Part shown: positions 1-12,968 of the stretch, piece by piece
How positions within the stretch are numbered: position 1 is the stretch's first letter
Layout of the letters: every line of letters starts with the position of its first letter
DNA from: Phytohabitans rumicis
GTDB lineage: Bacteria; Actinomycetota; Actinomycetes; Mycobacteriales; Micromonosporaceae
Assembly (NCBI RefSeq): GCF_011764445.1
Contig: NZ_BLPG01000001.1
Span: forward strand, 2,108,001 to 2,172,000
Length of the DNA stretch: 64,000 bases
Direction: 5' to 3'
Notes under the pieces: generated by a model
What the model was told of the DNA's origin: nothing
Databases searched by the model: none
The model's input: only the letters and a program-made list of their open reading frames with translations
Program-made: the position numbers and the translations under genes

Positions 1-260
1 TCGATGGGGTACGCGCGACCGGGTACGCCCTGGAGGACGGCGAGGCGGCGATCGGCGACGCCGGCGTCGCCGCACCTGTGTTCGACCACACCGGTGAGGT
101 GGTGGGCGCGATCGGGGCGGTCGGGCCGGTCGAGCGGCTACTGGCCGACGACGTCCGGGACGCGCTGGCCGTGTCCGTCCGGGAGACGGCGCGGCACCTG
201 TCCCGCGACCTCGGCGCGGGCCGCCCGGCCACGCGCCGCCGCTGGGCCACCGCCTCCTGA
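1..260 (+). CDS. IclR-family transcriptional regulator, C-terminal end (5' truncated by window)
   Basis: Only the last 86 residues are present; the reading frame enters with position 3 as the first base of a codon and stops at 258-260. The visible part is the end of the IclR effector-binding domain: a stretch resembling R-x-TGYA-L-E-D-G near the left edge, then AAPVFDHTGEVVGAIGAVGP, which is the typical core beta-strand region, and a final helix ending in an Arg-rich tail. IclR proteins are homodimeric winged-helix regulators that bind small metabolites. The gene lies directly upstream of, and codirectional with, the dihydroxyacetone kinase genes, and a perfect 17-bp palindrome sits in the dhaK promoter, so control of dhaKL is the likely job (inference). 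The DNA-binding domain is outside the window. Confidence 0.85.
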   Translation, partial: DGVRATGYALEDGEAAIGDAGVAAPVFDHTGEVVGAIGAVGPVERLLADDVRDALAVSVRETARHLSRDLGAGRPATRRRWATAS

Positions 261-317
261 GTGCAAGGAAGGGCACCCTGTTAACGCTTTCTGCATAGGA
301 GGGGTCCCCTCCTAGCG
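261..317. repeat. GTGCAAGGAAGGG-type intergenic repeat, copy 1 (hairpin, possible terminator)
   Basis: Begins immediately after the regulator's stop codon. Its right part is the palindrome AGGAGGGGTCCCCTCCT at 297-313. An almost identical element lies at 44413-44468, where the palindrome reads AGGAAGGGCCCCTTCCT: a paired, compensatory change that keeps the stem. The left part (GTGCAAGGAAGGGCACC) also recurs at 34819. There is no T-tract, as is usual for actinobacterial terminators. Confidence 0.7.
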
Positions 318-320
318 CTC

Positions 321-350
321 TTGACACATTGCACGCAGCGGGTCTACGGT
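321..350 (+). promoter_or_regulatory. Predicted sigma-70 type promoter of dhaKL operon
   Basis: A consensus -35 hexamer TTGACA at 321-326 and a -10-like TACGGT at 345-350 are separated by 18 bases. The operator palindrome at 360-376 begins ten bases after the -10 box, over the expected transcription start. Confidence 0.6.
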
Positions 351-359
351 CCGAACACA

Positions 360-376
360 GTTCAGTATTACTGAAC
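360..376. promoter_or_regulatory. Perfect 17-bp palindrome, candidate IclR operator
   Basis: GTTCAGTATTACTGAAC: two 8-base arms around a single central T. It lies just downstream of the dhaK promoter and about 90 bases before the dhaK start. Size, AT-rich centre and position fit IclR-family operators, and the adjacent upstream gene is an IclR-family regulator, so repression by blocking initiation is the simplest reading (inference). Confidence 0.65.
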
Positions 377-466
377 GACGTATCGATCATGGTCGACCCA
401 TGGCGCTTCCATCGATCCAGCGCGCACCATCGGAGCCATGCAAGCCACCGCGGAAGGAGCCCGGCC

Positions 467-1465
467 GTGAAGAAATTCATCAACGATGCTGACGCCGTCG
501 TCCGGGAAGCGCTCGCCGGCATCGCCGCCGCCCATCCCGACCTGCGCGTCGACGTCGAGCAACAGATCATCGTACGGGCGGACGCGCCCCGGCCGGGCAA
601 GGTCGGCGTGATCTCCGGCGGTGGTTCCGGGCACGAGCCGCTGCACGGCGGCTTCGTCGGGATGGGCATGCTCGACGCGGCGTGCCCGGGTGAGGTGTTC
701 ACCTCCCCCGTGCCGGACCAGATCCTCGCCGCGACCAAGGCGGTGGACGGCGGTGCCGGCGTCGTCCACATCGTGAAGAACTACACCGGCGACGTCATGA
801 ACTTCCAGATGGCCGCCGAGCTCGCCGGCGACGAGGGCGTCGAGGTGCACTCCGTGCTGGTCGACGACGACGTCGCGGTCGAGGACTCCACCTGGACCGC
901 CGGCCGGCGCGGCACCGGCGCCACCCTGATCGTGGAGAAGGTGGCCGGCGCGCTCGCCGAGACCGGCGCCTCCGCCGCCGCGGTCGCCGCCGCCGGCGCC
1001 CGGGTCAACGAGGCGAGCGCCTCGTTCGCGGTGGCCCTGACCGCGTGCACGACGCCGTCGGCCGGCAAGCCGGGCTTCGAGCTGCCGGAGGACGAGATGG
1101 AGGTCGGGGTCGGCATCCACGGCGAGCCGGGCCGGCGCCGGGAAAAGCTGCTGCCCGCCAAGCAGGTGGTCGCGCTCGCGCTGGACGCGATCCTGAGCGC
1201 CAAGCCGCTGGCCGCCGGCTCCGAGGCCATCGTCCTGGTCAACGGGCTGGGCGGCACCCCGCTCATCGAGCTCTACCTGCTGTACGGCGCGGTCGCGGCC
1301 GGCCTGGAGAAGGCCGGCGTACGGATAGCCCGCAACCTGGTCGGTAACTATGTGACGAGCCTGGATATGGCCGGCATGTCGGTTACCGTGTGTCGGGCCG
1401 ACGCGGAAGTGTTGCGACTGTGGGACGCTCCGGTCCGCACCCCGGCGCTGCGCTGGGGTGCATAG
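467..1465 (+). CDS. dhaK: Dihydroxyacetone kinase subunit DhaK
   Basis: 332 residues, the usual length for the substrate-binding subunit of the PTS-dependent dihydroxyacetone (Dha) kinase, which makes Dha phosphate together with DhaL. The GTG start is preceded by GGAAGGAG at 452-459; an open frame continues upstream to 329 but runs through the operator and lacks family similarity. Key residues fall at the classical E. coli positions: His56 in SGGGSGHEP, Asp109 in NYTGD, and His218 in GIHGEPG, the histidine that binds Dha covalently. First gene of an operon with dhaL (25 bases downstream) and an enzyme I-like gene, under a promoter carrying a palindromic operator. The cytosolic pathway is glycerol/Dha use. 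Confidence 0.95.
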   Translation: MKKFINDADAVVREALAGIAAAHPDLRVDVEQQIIVRADAPRPGKVGVISGGGSGHEPLHGGFVGMGMLDAACPGEVFTSPVPDQILAATKAVDGGAGVVHIVKNYTGDVMNFQMAAELAGDEGVEVHSVLVDDDVAVEDSTWTAGRRGTGATLIVEKVAGALAETGASAAAVAAAGARVNEASASFAVALTACTTPSAGKPGFELPEDEMEVGVGIHGEPGRRREKLLPAKQVVALALDAILSAKPLAAGSEAIVLVNGLGGTPLIELYLLYGAVAAGLEKAGVRIARNLVGNYVTSLDMAGMSVTVCRADAEVLRLWDAPVRTPALRWGA

Positions 1466-1490
1466 CTAGCTGTCTCGCAGGGAGGCCACC

Positions 1491-2107
1491 GTGGACGTCG
1501 CGCTCGCCCGCTCGTGGATCGCCGCCATCGCCGCCGCGGTCGCCGAGCAGGCCGACTACCTCACCCAGCTCGACTCGGCGATCGGCGACGCCGACCACGG
1601 CGTCAACCTGAACCGAGGCTTCACCGCGGTCCTCGCCGCGCTGGACGGCCCGCCCCGGCGACGGTCGGCGAGGTGCTCGTCAAGACCGGCTCGACGCTCA
1701 TCTCCAAGGTGGGCGGCGCGGCCGGACCGCTGTACGGCACGGCGTTCCGGGCGATCGGCAAGGCACTGCCGCCAGACTCCACAGTGGACGTCGCCAGCCT
1801 CGGCCAGGCACTGCGCGCCGGCCTCGCGGCGGTCCAGAAGCTGGGCGCCGCGGTGCCCGGCGACAAGACCATCGTCGACGCGTACGGCCCGGCCGTGGCC
1901 GCGTTCGAGAAGGCGAACGACGAAGGGCTGGGCGCGGCGGCGCGGGCCGCGGCGGAGGCGGCCGCCGAGGGCATGCGGGCCACCACCGCCCTGCAGGCGC
2001 GCAAGGGCCGGGCGTCGTACCTCGGCCCACGCAGCGTCGGCCACCAGGATCCGGGCGCGACGTCGACGTGGCTCATCTTCCAGGCACTGGCGGATATCAC
2101 GACATGA
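1491..2107 (+). pseudogene. dhaL: Dihydroxyacetone kinase subunit DhaL, apparent -1 frameshift
   Basis: DhaL is the ADP/ATP-binding subunit that phosphorylates Dha held by DhaK. The first frame from GTG 1491 reads the family start and the metal-binding motif GDADHG followed by NRGF...VLAALDG. The rest (ATVGEVLVKTGSTLISKVGG, the glycine-rich GPLYGTAF loop, C-terminal GHQDPGATSTW) is in another frame. The switch falls at about 1648-1657 in a C-rich run (GGCCCGCCCCGGCG) and is repaired by one added base, giving a normal protein of about 205 residues. Everything after the switch is well conserved, so recent loss or, more likely, a sequencing error. Good RBS AGGGAGG upstream; the stop overlaps the next start as ATGA at 2104-2107. 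Confidence 0.85.
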
Positions 2108-3633
2108 GGTACGAGGGCGTCGCCGGCTCACCCGGCGTGGGTCTGGGCCGGATCCGGCGGGTCGACCCGGTCGCCGGGACGGCGCCCTCCACCGTGGACG
2201 CGCACGCGGTCGAGGCGGCCTTCGACGCGGTGGCCGCCCTGCTGCGCAAGCGCGCCGACGAACTGCGCGCCGGCGGCCACACCGAGCCGGCGGACATCAT
2301 GGACACCACCGCCCTCATCGCCGACGACCCCGACCTGCGGAGCGCGGCCGTCAGCGAGGTACGCGCCGGCGTGCCCGCCGACCGGGCCGTGACCGCCGCG
2401 GCCGCCCGGTACGCCGGCGTGCTGGCCGCCCTGCCCGACCCGACCCTCGCCGGGCGGGCGGCCGACGTACGGCAGGTGGGGCGGCGGGTGGTGGCCGCGC
2501 TGACCGGCGACACAGGATCCACTGTGGAGGGCCCGGTGGTGCTGGTCGGGCACGAGCTGGGCGCCGACGACCTGCTCGACGCCGCGGACGGGCTGGCCGG
2601 GGCGGTGTCCACACTGGGCGGACCCAACGCGCACGTCGGCATCGTGGCCCGCGCGCTGGGCGTACCACTGGTGTTTGGGATAGAGCCGGCGGCCGCCGGC
2701 GGCGCTCTCGCCATCGTCGACGGGGCGGTCCTGGTCGTCGACCCGACGGCGGACGAGCAGCGGGCCGCGCGGGCGGCGATGCGGGCCGCCGCCGGGCGGC
2801 GGGCCGACCTGGCGGCCGGGCGGACCCTGCCCGCCGTCACCCGCGACGGCCACGCGGTCACGCTGCTGGCCAACGTCGCCACCCCCGGCGAGGCGGCCGC
2901 CGCGGTGGCCGGCGGCGCGGCCGGGGCCGGGCTGGTCCGCACCGAGCTGCCGTTCCTGGCTGCGACGGACTGGCCGGACGAGGCGGCGCACGCGGCCGCG
3001 CTGCGCCCCGTGCTCGCCCCGCTGGCCGGCCGGGTCGCCACCGTCCGCGCGCTCGACTTCGCGCCGGACAAGCTTCCGCCGTTCCTCATCGGACGGTCGG
3101 TGACGCCGCCGCCGGACGCGCTGGCCGCTCAGTTCCGGGCGATCGTGGCGGCCGGCGCCGGCACCGAACTGCGGGTGATGCTGCCGATGGTCGCCTCGGC
3201 CGCCCAGCTGCGCGCGGCCCGTCCCCTGCTGGCCGCCCCGGTGCCGCTCGGCGCGATGGTCGAGCTGGCGGCGGCGGTCGAGGACATCGACGCGCTCGCC
3301 GCGGCGGCCGACTTCCTCTCCATCGGCACGAACGACCTGACCGCCGCCCTGCTCGGCCTGGACCGCCAGGACCCGCGACTGACCCCGGCACGCGCCGCCG
3401 ATCCGGTGGTGCTGCGCGCGATCGCCGCCGTGGTACGCGCCGGCGACCGCCACGGCCGGCCGGTATCGGTGTGCGGCGACGCGGCCGCCGACGCCTCCGT
3501 GATCCCGCTCCTGCTCGGCGTGGGGTGCACGACCCTGTCGGTCACACCGTCCGCTTTGGACGCCGTACGCGCGCTGGTGCGCTCCCTCGACCTGGCGGAG
3601 TGCCGCGCACGGGCCGCCGTCCTGCTGGCATAG
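2104..3633 (+). CDS. PTS enzyme I-like phosphotransferase (PtsI/DhaM-EI-like)
   Basis: 509 residues. The protein resembles PEP-protein phosphotransferase: an N-terminal helical domain, the swivelling phosphohistidine domain with His177 in GGPNAHVGIVARALGVP, then the PEP-binding barrel with RTELPFL, SIGTNDLT and the cysteine loop VCGDAAAD. It is somewhat shorter than housekeeping enzyme I (about 570 residues) and has neither an EIIA-Man (DhaM) nor an HPr domain, whereas E. coli DhaM fuses EIIA-HPr-EI. Its start overlaps the dhaL stop by four bases, so it is almost surely translated with dhaKL and supplies phosphate to the Dha system. A DhaM/HPr partner is not visible in the window. It could alternatively be a second general enzyme I. 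Confidence 0.85.
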   Translation: MRYEGVAGSPGVGLGRIRRVDPVAGTAPSTVDAHAVEAAFDAVAALLRKRADELRAGGHTEPADIMDTTALIADDPDLRSAAVSEVRAGVPADRAVTAAAARYAGVLAALPDPTLAGRAADVRQVGRRVVAALTGDTGSTVEGPVVLVGHELGADDLLDAADGLAGAVSTLGGPNAHVGIVARALGVPLVFGIEPAAAGGALAIVDGAVLVVDPTADEQRAARAAMRAAAGRRADLAAGRTLPAVTRDGHAVTLLANVATPGEAAAAVAGGAAGAGLVRTELPFLAATDWPDEAAHAAALRPVLAPLAGRVATVRALDFAPDKLPPFLIGRSVTPPPDALAAQFRAIVAAGAGTELRVMLPMVASAAQLRAARPLLAAPVPLGAMVELAAAVEDIDALAAAADFLSIGTNDLTAALLGLDRQDPRLTPARAADPVVLRAIAAVVRAGDRHGRPVSVCGDAAADASVIPLLLGVGCTTLSVTPSALDAVRALVRSLDLAECRARAAVLLA

Positions 3634-3637
3634 GGCG

Positions 3638-5218
3638 TCACTGCATCTGCTCGACGACCTCCTCGGCGGTGAGCCGGCCCCGGTCCGGTGCCACGCCCGC
3701 CGCCCGCAGTGCCGTCGCCGCCGGCGGGTTCGGCGGCCGGCGCCAGTGCCAGTCGGAGACGGCCTGGTACGCGGCGACCACCGACAGCAGGCGGTCCTCG
3801 GCGTACGGCTGGCCGCCCAGGATCGCGCCGATCGGCACGCCCGTCGCGGTGAACCCGATCGGGAAGCCGATTTCCGGAAGGCCCAGGATGTCGAACGGCA
3901 CCGGCCCGGTCTGCACGACCACGTCGCACTTCGCGAAGACCTGGTCCAGCACCCGCTCGATGAGCAGCAGCTTGGCGCGCTGCCCGGTGAGGAACTCGTT
4001 CGCGCCCAGCAGCGCGCCCTGCAGCCACCCGGTCACCGAGACGCCGAAGCCCCGCAGATCCGTACGCAGGTACGGCATGAACGGCTCGCTGCGCTCGGGC
4101 AGCCGCACGTTGTTGAACGCCCCGCCGGTCAGCAGGTCCCACTCGTCCGGCACCGGCACGTCCACAAGCGACACACCCGGGATGGCGTCCACAGTGGCCA
4201 GAAACGCCCGGCGCGCCTCAGCCGTTGCGGATGTGCCGTCGGCGTACCCGGGAAGCACGCCGACGCGCGTGTTCCAGCGCGCGCGGACCTTGCCACCGGC
4301 GCGGACCGGCGTGGCCGCGCGCACCAGGTCGGGCACGGCGGGCAGGCCCTGCGTACGCGGGTCGCTCGGGTCCTCCCCCGCCATCGCGGCCAGCATGATG
4401 GCCGCGTCCTTGGCGTCCCGGGCGAGTGGGCCGGGGTGGTCGCGGGTGTAGCTGAGCGGGATGATGCCGTGCAGGGACACCCGGCCCATGGTGGGCTTGA
4501 GCCCGGTCAGGTTCTGCGCGTTGGACGGCGCGGTGATCGAGCCGCCGGTCTGGGTCCCCGTGCCGGACGCCGCCATCCGGCCGGCCACCGACGTGGCGGT
4601 GCCGGTCGACGAGCCACCCGGGTCGGTGCCGGGCACGGTCGGCGTCCACGCGTTGACCGTGGTGATGACGCCGGCCGGCGTGGTGGCGCGGGTGGTCGCC
4701 AGCGGACCCATCTGCGTCTTGCCGAGCACGATCGCGCCGCCCGCCTTGAGCCGCGCCACGGCCGTGGCGTCGTACGGCGGCACGAAGTCCTGGAAGAGAA
4801 AGGAGTTCGCGGTCGTCCGCACGCCGGCGGTGTAGTAGTTGTCCTTGATGGCCAGCGGGATGCCGTGCAGCGGCCCGCGGCCGGTCCGGCGTCCGGCGGC
4901 CTTGGCGGCGGCCCGCGCCTCGTCGGCGAGCACCGTGTTGAACGCCTGATACGTGGACTCGTACGCGGCGATCCGCGCCAGGTACGCCTCCACCAACTCG
5001 GTCGGCGAGAGCTTGCGGTTGCGGATCATCCAGGCGGCTTCGGCGAGGGTCAGCTCGGTCGGGTCGGCGAGGGCCTCGGGGCGCGGCTTCGTGTAGGCAT
5101 CGTCCGAAAAGGACGGTGGCCCCGCCAGCGCGGCGGTCGGGGCGAGCACGGCACCGGCGGCCAGCGCCGTGCTGTGGGCGAGGAACGTGCGGCGGGCAAG
5201 AGGGTTCACTTCCGCCAC
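3638..5218 (-). CDS. Amidase-signature family hydrolase with Tat signal
   Basis: 526 residues. The N-terminus has the twin-arginine pattern ARRTFLAHSTALAAGAVLAP, so export by Tat is predicted. The Ser-cisSer-Lys triad of amidase-signature enzymes is present: Lys125 in PLAIKDNYY, the GGSS loop around 203, and nucleophile Ser227 in GTQTGGSITAPS. These enzymes cleave carboxamides; the substrate cannot be told from sequence, although exported relatives act on peptide or acyl amides. The gene is convergent with the Dha operon (four bases apart, no terminator seen) and its start lies inside the end of the small gene upstream (13-base overlap), implying translational coupling. Codon use is typical of the window. 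Confidence 0.9.
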   Translation of the reverse strand: MAEVNPLARRTFLAHSTALAAGAVLAPTAALAGPPSFSDDAYTKPRPEALADPTELTLAEAAWMIRNRKLSPTELVEAYLARIAAYESTYQAFNTVLADEARAAAKAAGRRTGRGPLHGIPLAIKDNYYTAGVRTTANSFLFQDFVPPYDATAVARLKAGGAIVLGKTQMGPLATTRATTPAGVITTVNAWTPTVPGTDPGGSSTGTATSVAGRMAASGTGTQTGGSITAPSNAQNLTGLKPTMGRVSLHGIIPLSYTRDHPGPLARDAKDAAIMLAAMAGEDPSDPRTQGLPAVPDLVRAATPVRAGGKVRARWNTRVGVLPGYADGTSATAEARRAFLATVDAIPGVSLVDVPVPDEWDLLTGGAFNNVRLPERSEPFMPYLRTDLRGFGVSVTGWLQGALLGANEFLTGQRAKLLLIERVLDQVFAKCDVVVQTGPVPFDILGLPEIGFPIGFTATGVPIGAILGGQPYAEDRLLSVVAAYQAVSDWHWRRPPNPPAATALRAAGVAPDRGRLTAEEVVEQMQ

Positions 5219-5505
5219 TCCAGGCTGATCGAGGGGTAGAGCATCGGCGCGGCCTGCTGTGACAGCGCGGCCGCGTGGGCCGGGTTGCTGCCCGCTGGCG
5301 CCGGAAGCTGGTACGCGGCGAGCGCCGTCACGGTTCCCCGGACGAACGAGCGCAGCGAAGCGAGCACGGAGTCCCGCCCCGGCGAGCCGGTGACCGGGTC
5401 AGCGGCGGTGCCGGGCGGCAGTTGGTCGAGGTCGATACCGATGGAGGCCAGCCGAGCCCTGATCATCACGTCCAGCTCGGCGTCCGTGGGTGGGGTGGGA
5501 GCCAT
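5206..5505 (-). CDS. Small conserved-looking protein coupled to the amidase, function unknown
   Basis: 99 residues from ATG 5505, with a purine-rich AAGAG about ten bases upstream; a GTG seven codons further up (5526) is the alternative start. There is no signal peptide or membrane segment. The N-terminal part (PPTDAELDVMIRARLASIGID) looks helical and acidic, followed by a Pro/Gly linker and a second helical stretch ending in SISLEWRK. Its stop lies within the start of the amidase gene, so the two form a transcription unit; a chaperone or inhibitor role for the amidase is possible but unproven. I do not recognise the family. Confidence 0.65.
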   Translation of the reverse strand: MAPTPPTDAELDVMIRARLASIGIDLDQLPPGTAADPVTGSPGRDSVLASLRSFVRGTVTALAAYQLPAPAGSNPAHAAALSQQAAPMLYPSISLEWRK

Positions 5506-5664
5506 GGCAGCCACTCTTGGCGCCACCTGTGTCGTCCCCGTGTCCCCAAGATCACGTCCAGGTGTCTTATCAAATCGCTACTCATCAATGTCTGATTGCC
5601 GACGCATCAGTGCATCGATCGACGGCTCTGTATCAACATGCATTCAGCCTCACGAAGGAGTGCC

Positions 5665-6738
5665 ATGGCAGGTCAGATGCGAAGAATCGGCATTGGGCTC
5701 GCGGTCGTGCTGGCCGCGGTCCTCGGCGCGGCGCAGCCGGCCCACGCGGCCGTGCCGGACGGCCACGGGTTCGTGCTCTGGAACGGCGCCGCCACGGTGC
5801 CGTCCGGCACGTGGCCGCCGGCCACCACGGTGACCCCCGGCGGCGGGGGCCTCTACCGGATCGTCTTCCCCGGCCAGGCGGCCAGGGGCGGCGTCGTCCA
5901 CATCACCGCGATCAACGAGCGTCCGATCTGGTGCCAGGCGCTCAGGTGGGGCCCGTCGGGCGCCGACGAGATCGCGTACGTCCGCTGCTACCGGCCCGGC
6001 GGCTTCGGCTACGACACGCCGTTCACCGCGGTCTTCGCGAGCAGCTCACCGCCCGACGGCATTCCCGGCCATTACGGGTACGTCCACGCGCTCGCCAACG
6101 GCACGATCGTCAGCGAGTACAACTCGCAGATCGGCACCGGCAACGTCGTCGCGCCGACCGGCTCGCCGGGCGAGTGGGTCGTGCGCTTCCCGATGCTGGG
6201 CACGCCCGGCCCGTTCGACGGGAGCCTGCAGGCCACGGCCGTCAACACGAGCGTCGGGGCGCACTGCGAGATCGCGAAGTGGAGCTCCAACGTGTGGTCG
6301 CAGGACGTGGTCGTGTTCTGCTTCGACGGGGTCGGTGCCAAGTTCGACACCGATTTCACGCTGACGTACCAGTATCGGCGGGCGCTCTACGGTCCCGCGA
6401 TCCCGCCGAAGTACTTCGGGTACCTCTGGAACATGCCGCCGCCCCCGGTGCCCAACATCGGGCCGGCGTCGACCAACTTCAACTCGGTGTTCGGACCCGG
6501 CGCGAACGCCATCGCGTCGTCCGGCCCCGGCCTGTCGCTGGTCGTCTTCCGCGGTCTCGCCCAGCGGCCGGACACCGTCCAGGTGACGGCGGTCGGGCAG
6601 CGCGGTGAGTTCTGCAACCTCCAGTGGTACTGGGCGTACATCGGCACGGACGTGTACGTCCGCAACGTCGCCTGCTACACCCCGCTCGGCGCCCGCGTCG
6701 ACTCGGGCTCCTTCACCAGCTACAACTCCGAGTTCTAA
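5665..6738 (+). CDS. Secreted protein of unknown function
   Basis: 357 residues from ATG 5665, preceded by GAAGGAG. A classical Sec signal is visible: basic MRRIGIG, a hydrophobic core (LAVVLAAVLGAA), and a signal-peptidase site after AHA. The mature part is rich in Gly, Pro, Tyr and Trp and contains two similar halves: each has a phrase like FVLWNGAA/...IVFPGQAARGGVVHITAI followed by WCQALRWG...YVRCY, and later VQVTAVGQRGEFCNLQWYW...VRNVACY. Paired cysteines in each half suggest disulfides. The internal repeat suggests tandem beta domains, perhaps binding a surface polymer (inference). A catalytic motif is not seen. It stands alone, ending at a 56-bp palindrome shared with gltD. Confidence 0.8.
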   Translation: MAGQMRRIGIGLAVVLAAVLGAAQPAHAAVPDGHGFVLWNGAATVPSGTWPPATTVTPGGGGLYRIVFPGQAARGGVVHITAINERPIWCQALRWGPSGADEIAYVRCYRPGGFGYDTPFTAVFASSSPPDGIPGHYGYVHALANGTIVSEYNSQIGTGNVVAPTGSPGEWVVRFPMLGTPGPFDGSLQATAVNTSVGAHCEIAKWSSNVWSQDVVVFCFDGVGAKFDTDFTLTYQYRRALYGPAIPPKYFGYLWNMPPPPVPNIGPASTNFNSVFGPGANAIASSGPGLSLVVFRGLAQRPDTVQVTAVGQRGEFCNLQWYWAYIGTDVYVRNVACYTPLGARVDSGSFTSYNSEF

Positions 6739-6740
6739 CC

Positions 6741-6796
6741 CGTGATCAAGGCGTCCTTCAAGTCGTCCGGACGACTTGAAGGACGCCTTGATCACG
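6741..6796. terminator. 56-bp perfect palindrome between convergent genes
   Basis: Two 28-base arms with no loop, from CGTGATCAAGGCGTCC at 6741 to GGACGCCTTGATCACG ending at 6796. It sits two bases after the secreted-protein stop and 14 bases before the gltD stop. Probable bidirectional terminator; no T-tract. Confidence 0.75.
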
Positions 6797-6809
6797 GAAG
6801 GGGGTTGGG

Positions 6810-8277
6810 CTACGCGGAGAGGGCTACCGCGGCGGGAGTTACCGGGGCGGGGAGGACGCCCGCGCCGCCCACGTACGAGTGGATCGCGGCGGCGGCGGCG
6901 CGGCCCTCGGCGATGGCCCACACGATGAGCGAGGCGCCGCGGTGCATGTCGCCGGCCACGAACACGCCGTCGGTCGACGTCTGCCAGTCGGAGCGCGAGT
7001 CGATCGCGCCGCGCCGGTTGCGCGCCACGCCCAACTGCTCCAGCAGCGGCTGCTCCTCGGTGCCGTCGAACCCGATCGCCAGCAGCACCAGGTCGGCGGG
7101 CAGCTCCCGCTCCGAGCCCGGCACGTAGGTGAGGATCCGCTGGCCGTCCCGCTTCTCGACGCTGACCTCGGCGATGCGTACGGCGCGGACGTTGCCCTCG
7201 CCGTCGTCGACGAACTCGCGCACCGCGACCGCGAACACCCGGCCGCCGCCCTCCTCGTGGGCCGCGTAGTTACGCAGGATCCACGGCCACGTCGGCCACG
7301 GGTCGCGCTCCTCGTCGCGGGCGTCCGGCGGCTGCGGGTACAGGTCGAGCTGGTGGATGCCGGCCGCGCCCTGGCGGTGAGCGACGCCGAGGCAGTCCGC
7401 CGCCGTGTCGCCGCCGCCGATGATGACCACGTGCTTGCCCGCCGCGTCGATGGGAGTCGAGTCCTGCAAGCCGGCGACCATCCGGTTGGCCGGCACCAGG
7501 TGGTCCATCGCCAGGTGTACGCCGCGAAGCTGCCGCCCCGGGGTGGCCGGGGTGTCCCGGCTGGCGAGCGCGCCGCAGGCCAGCAGGACCGCGTCATGCG
7601 AAGCGCGCAGCGATTCCGCCGTCACGTCCACGCCCACGTTCACCGACGTACGGAAGCGCACGCCCTCGGCCGCCATCTGGTCCAGCCGCCGGTCGATGTG
7701 CCCCTTCTCCAGCTTGAAGTCGGGGATGCCGTACCGCATGAGGCCGCCGATGGCGTCGTCCCGCTCGTACACGGTGACCTCGTGGCCGGCGCGGGCGAGC
7801 TGCTGCGCGGCGGCGAGCCCGGCGGGCCCGGAGCCGACGACGGCGACGCTCTTGCCGGACGGCGGCGGCACCGCCTGCGGGGTGACGTGACCGAGGTCGA
7901 AGGCCCGGTTGATGATCTCGACCTCGACCTGCTTGATGGTGACCGGCTCACCGCCGGCGATGCCCAGCACGCAGGCCGCCTCGCACGGCGCCGGGCACAG
8001 CCGCCCGGTGAACTCCGGGAAGTTGTTGGTGGCGTGCAGCGACTCGATGGCCGCGGCCCAGTTGCCGGTGCGGACCAGGTCGTTCCAGTCCGGGATGCGG
8101 TTGCCCAGCGGGCAGCCGTCGTGGCAGAACGGGATGCCGCAGTCCATGCACCGGGTGGCCTGCTCGCGGATCAGCCCGTCCTCGGCCTGCGGGTACACCT
8201 CGCGCCAGTCCTGGATGCGCACCGGCACCGGGCGCCGGCTCGGCAGCCGGCGCCCGTACCGAAGAAAGCCCTGAGCA

Positions 8278-8285
<8 letters not shown>
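6810..8285 (-). CDS. gltD: Glutamate synthase (NADPH) small subunit
   Basis: 491 residues, full length for GltD. The subunit takes electrons from NADPH and passes them through FAD and 4Fe-4S clusters to the large subunit for Glu synthesis. Visible are the N-terminal cysteine clusters [17 protein letters not shown] and [12 protein letters not shown], the FAD motif [20 protein letters not shown], and the NADPH motif [11 protein letters not shown], ending with [19 protein letters not shown]. Its ATG at 8285 overlaps the end of gltB by eight bases (8278-8285), so the two subunits are translationally coupled. Ends before the shared 56-bp palindrome. Confidence 0.97.
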
Positions 8286-12846
<4,561 letters not shown>

Positions 12847-12968
12847 CGGGCCTCCTTGTCGTCGCTCGCGCGTTTACACACGGAAAGGTCGGGACGACGT
12901 CGGCCCTGCTGAGTCCTTCGAGTCTACGTTAGGGGTTCCTGTACTCCACCAGCGGAGATTGATCACAC

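Noticed and set aside
1640-1670. Programmed frameshifting in dhaL
   Set aside because: No slippery heptamer with downstream structure; the same kind of -1 defect occurs in three other genes at G/C runs, pointing to base-calling errors.
1491-4451. 986-residue frame starting at dhaL
   Set aside because: After residue 50 it is a shadow of dhaL, the enzyme I-like gene and the amidase; only the first part is real.
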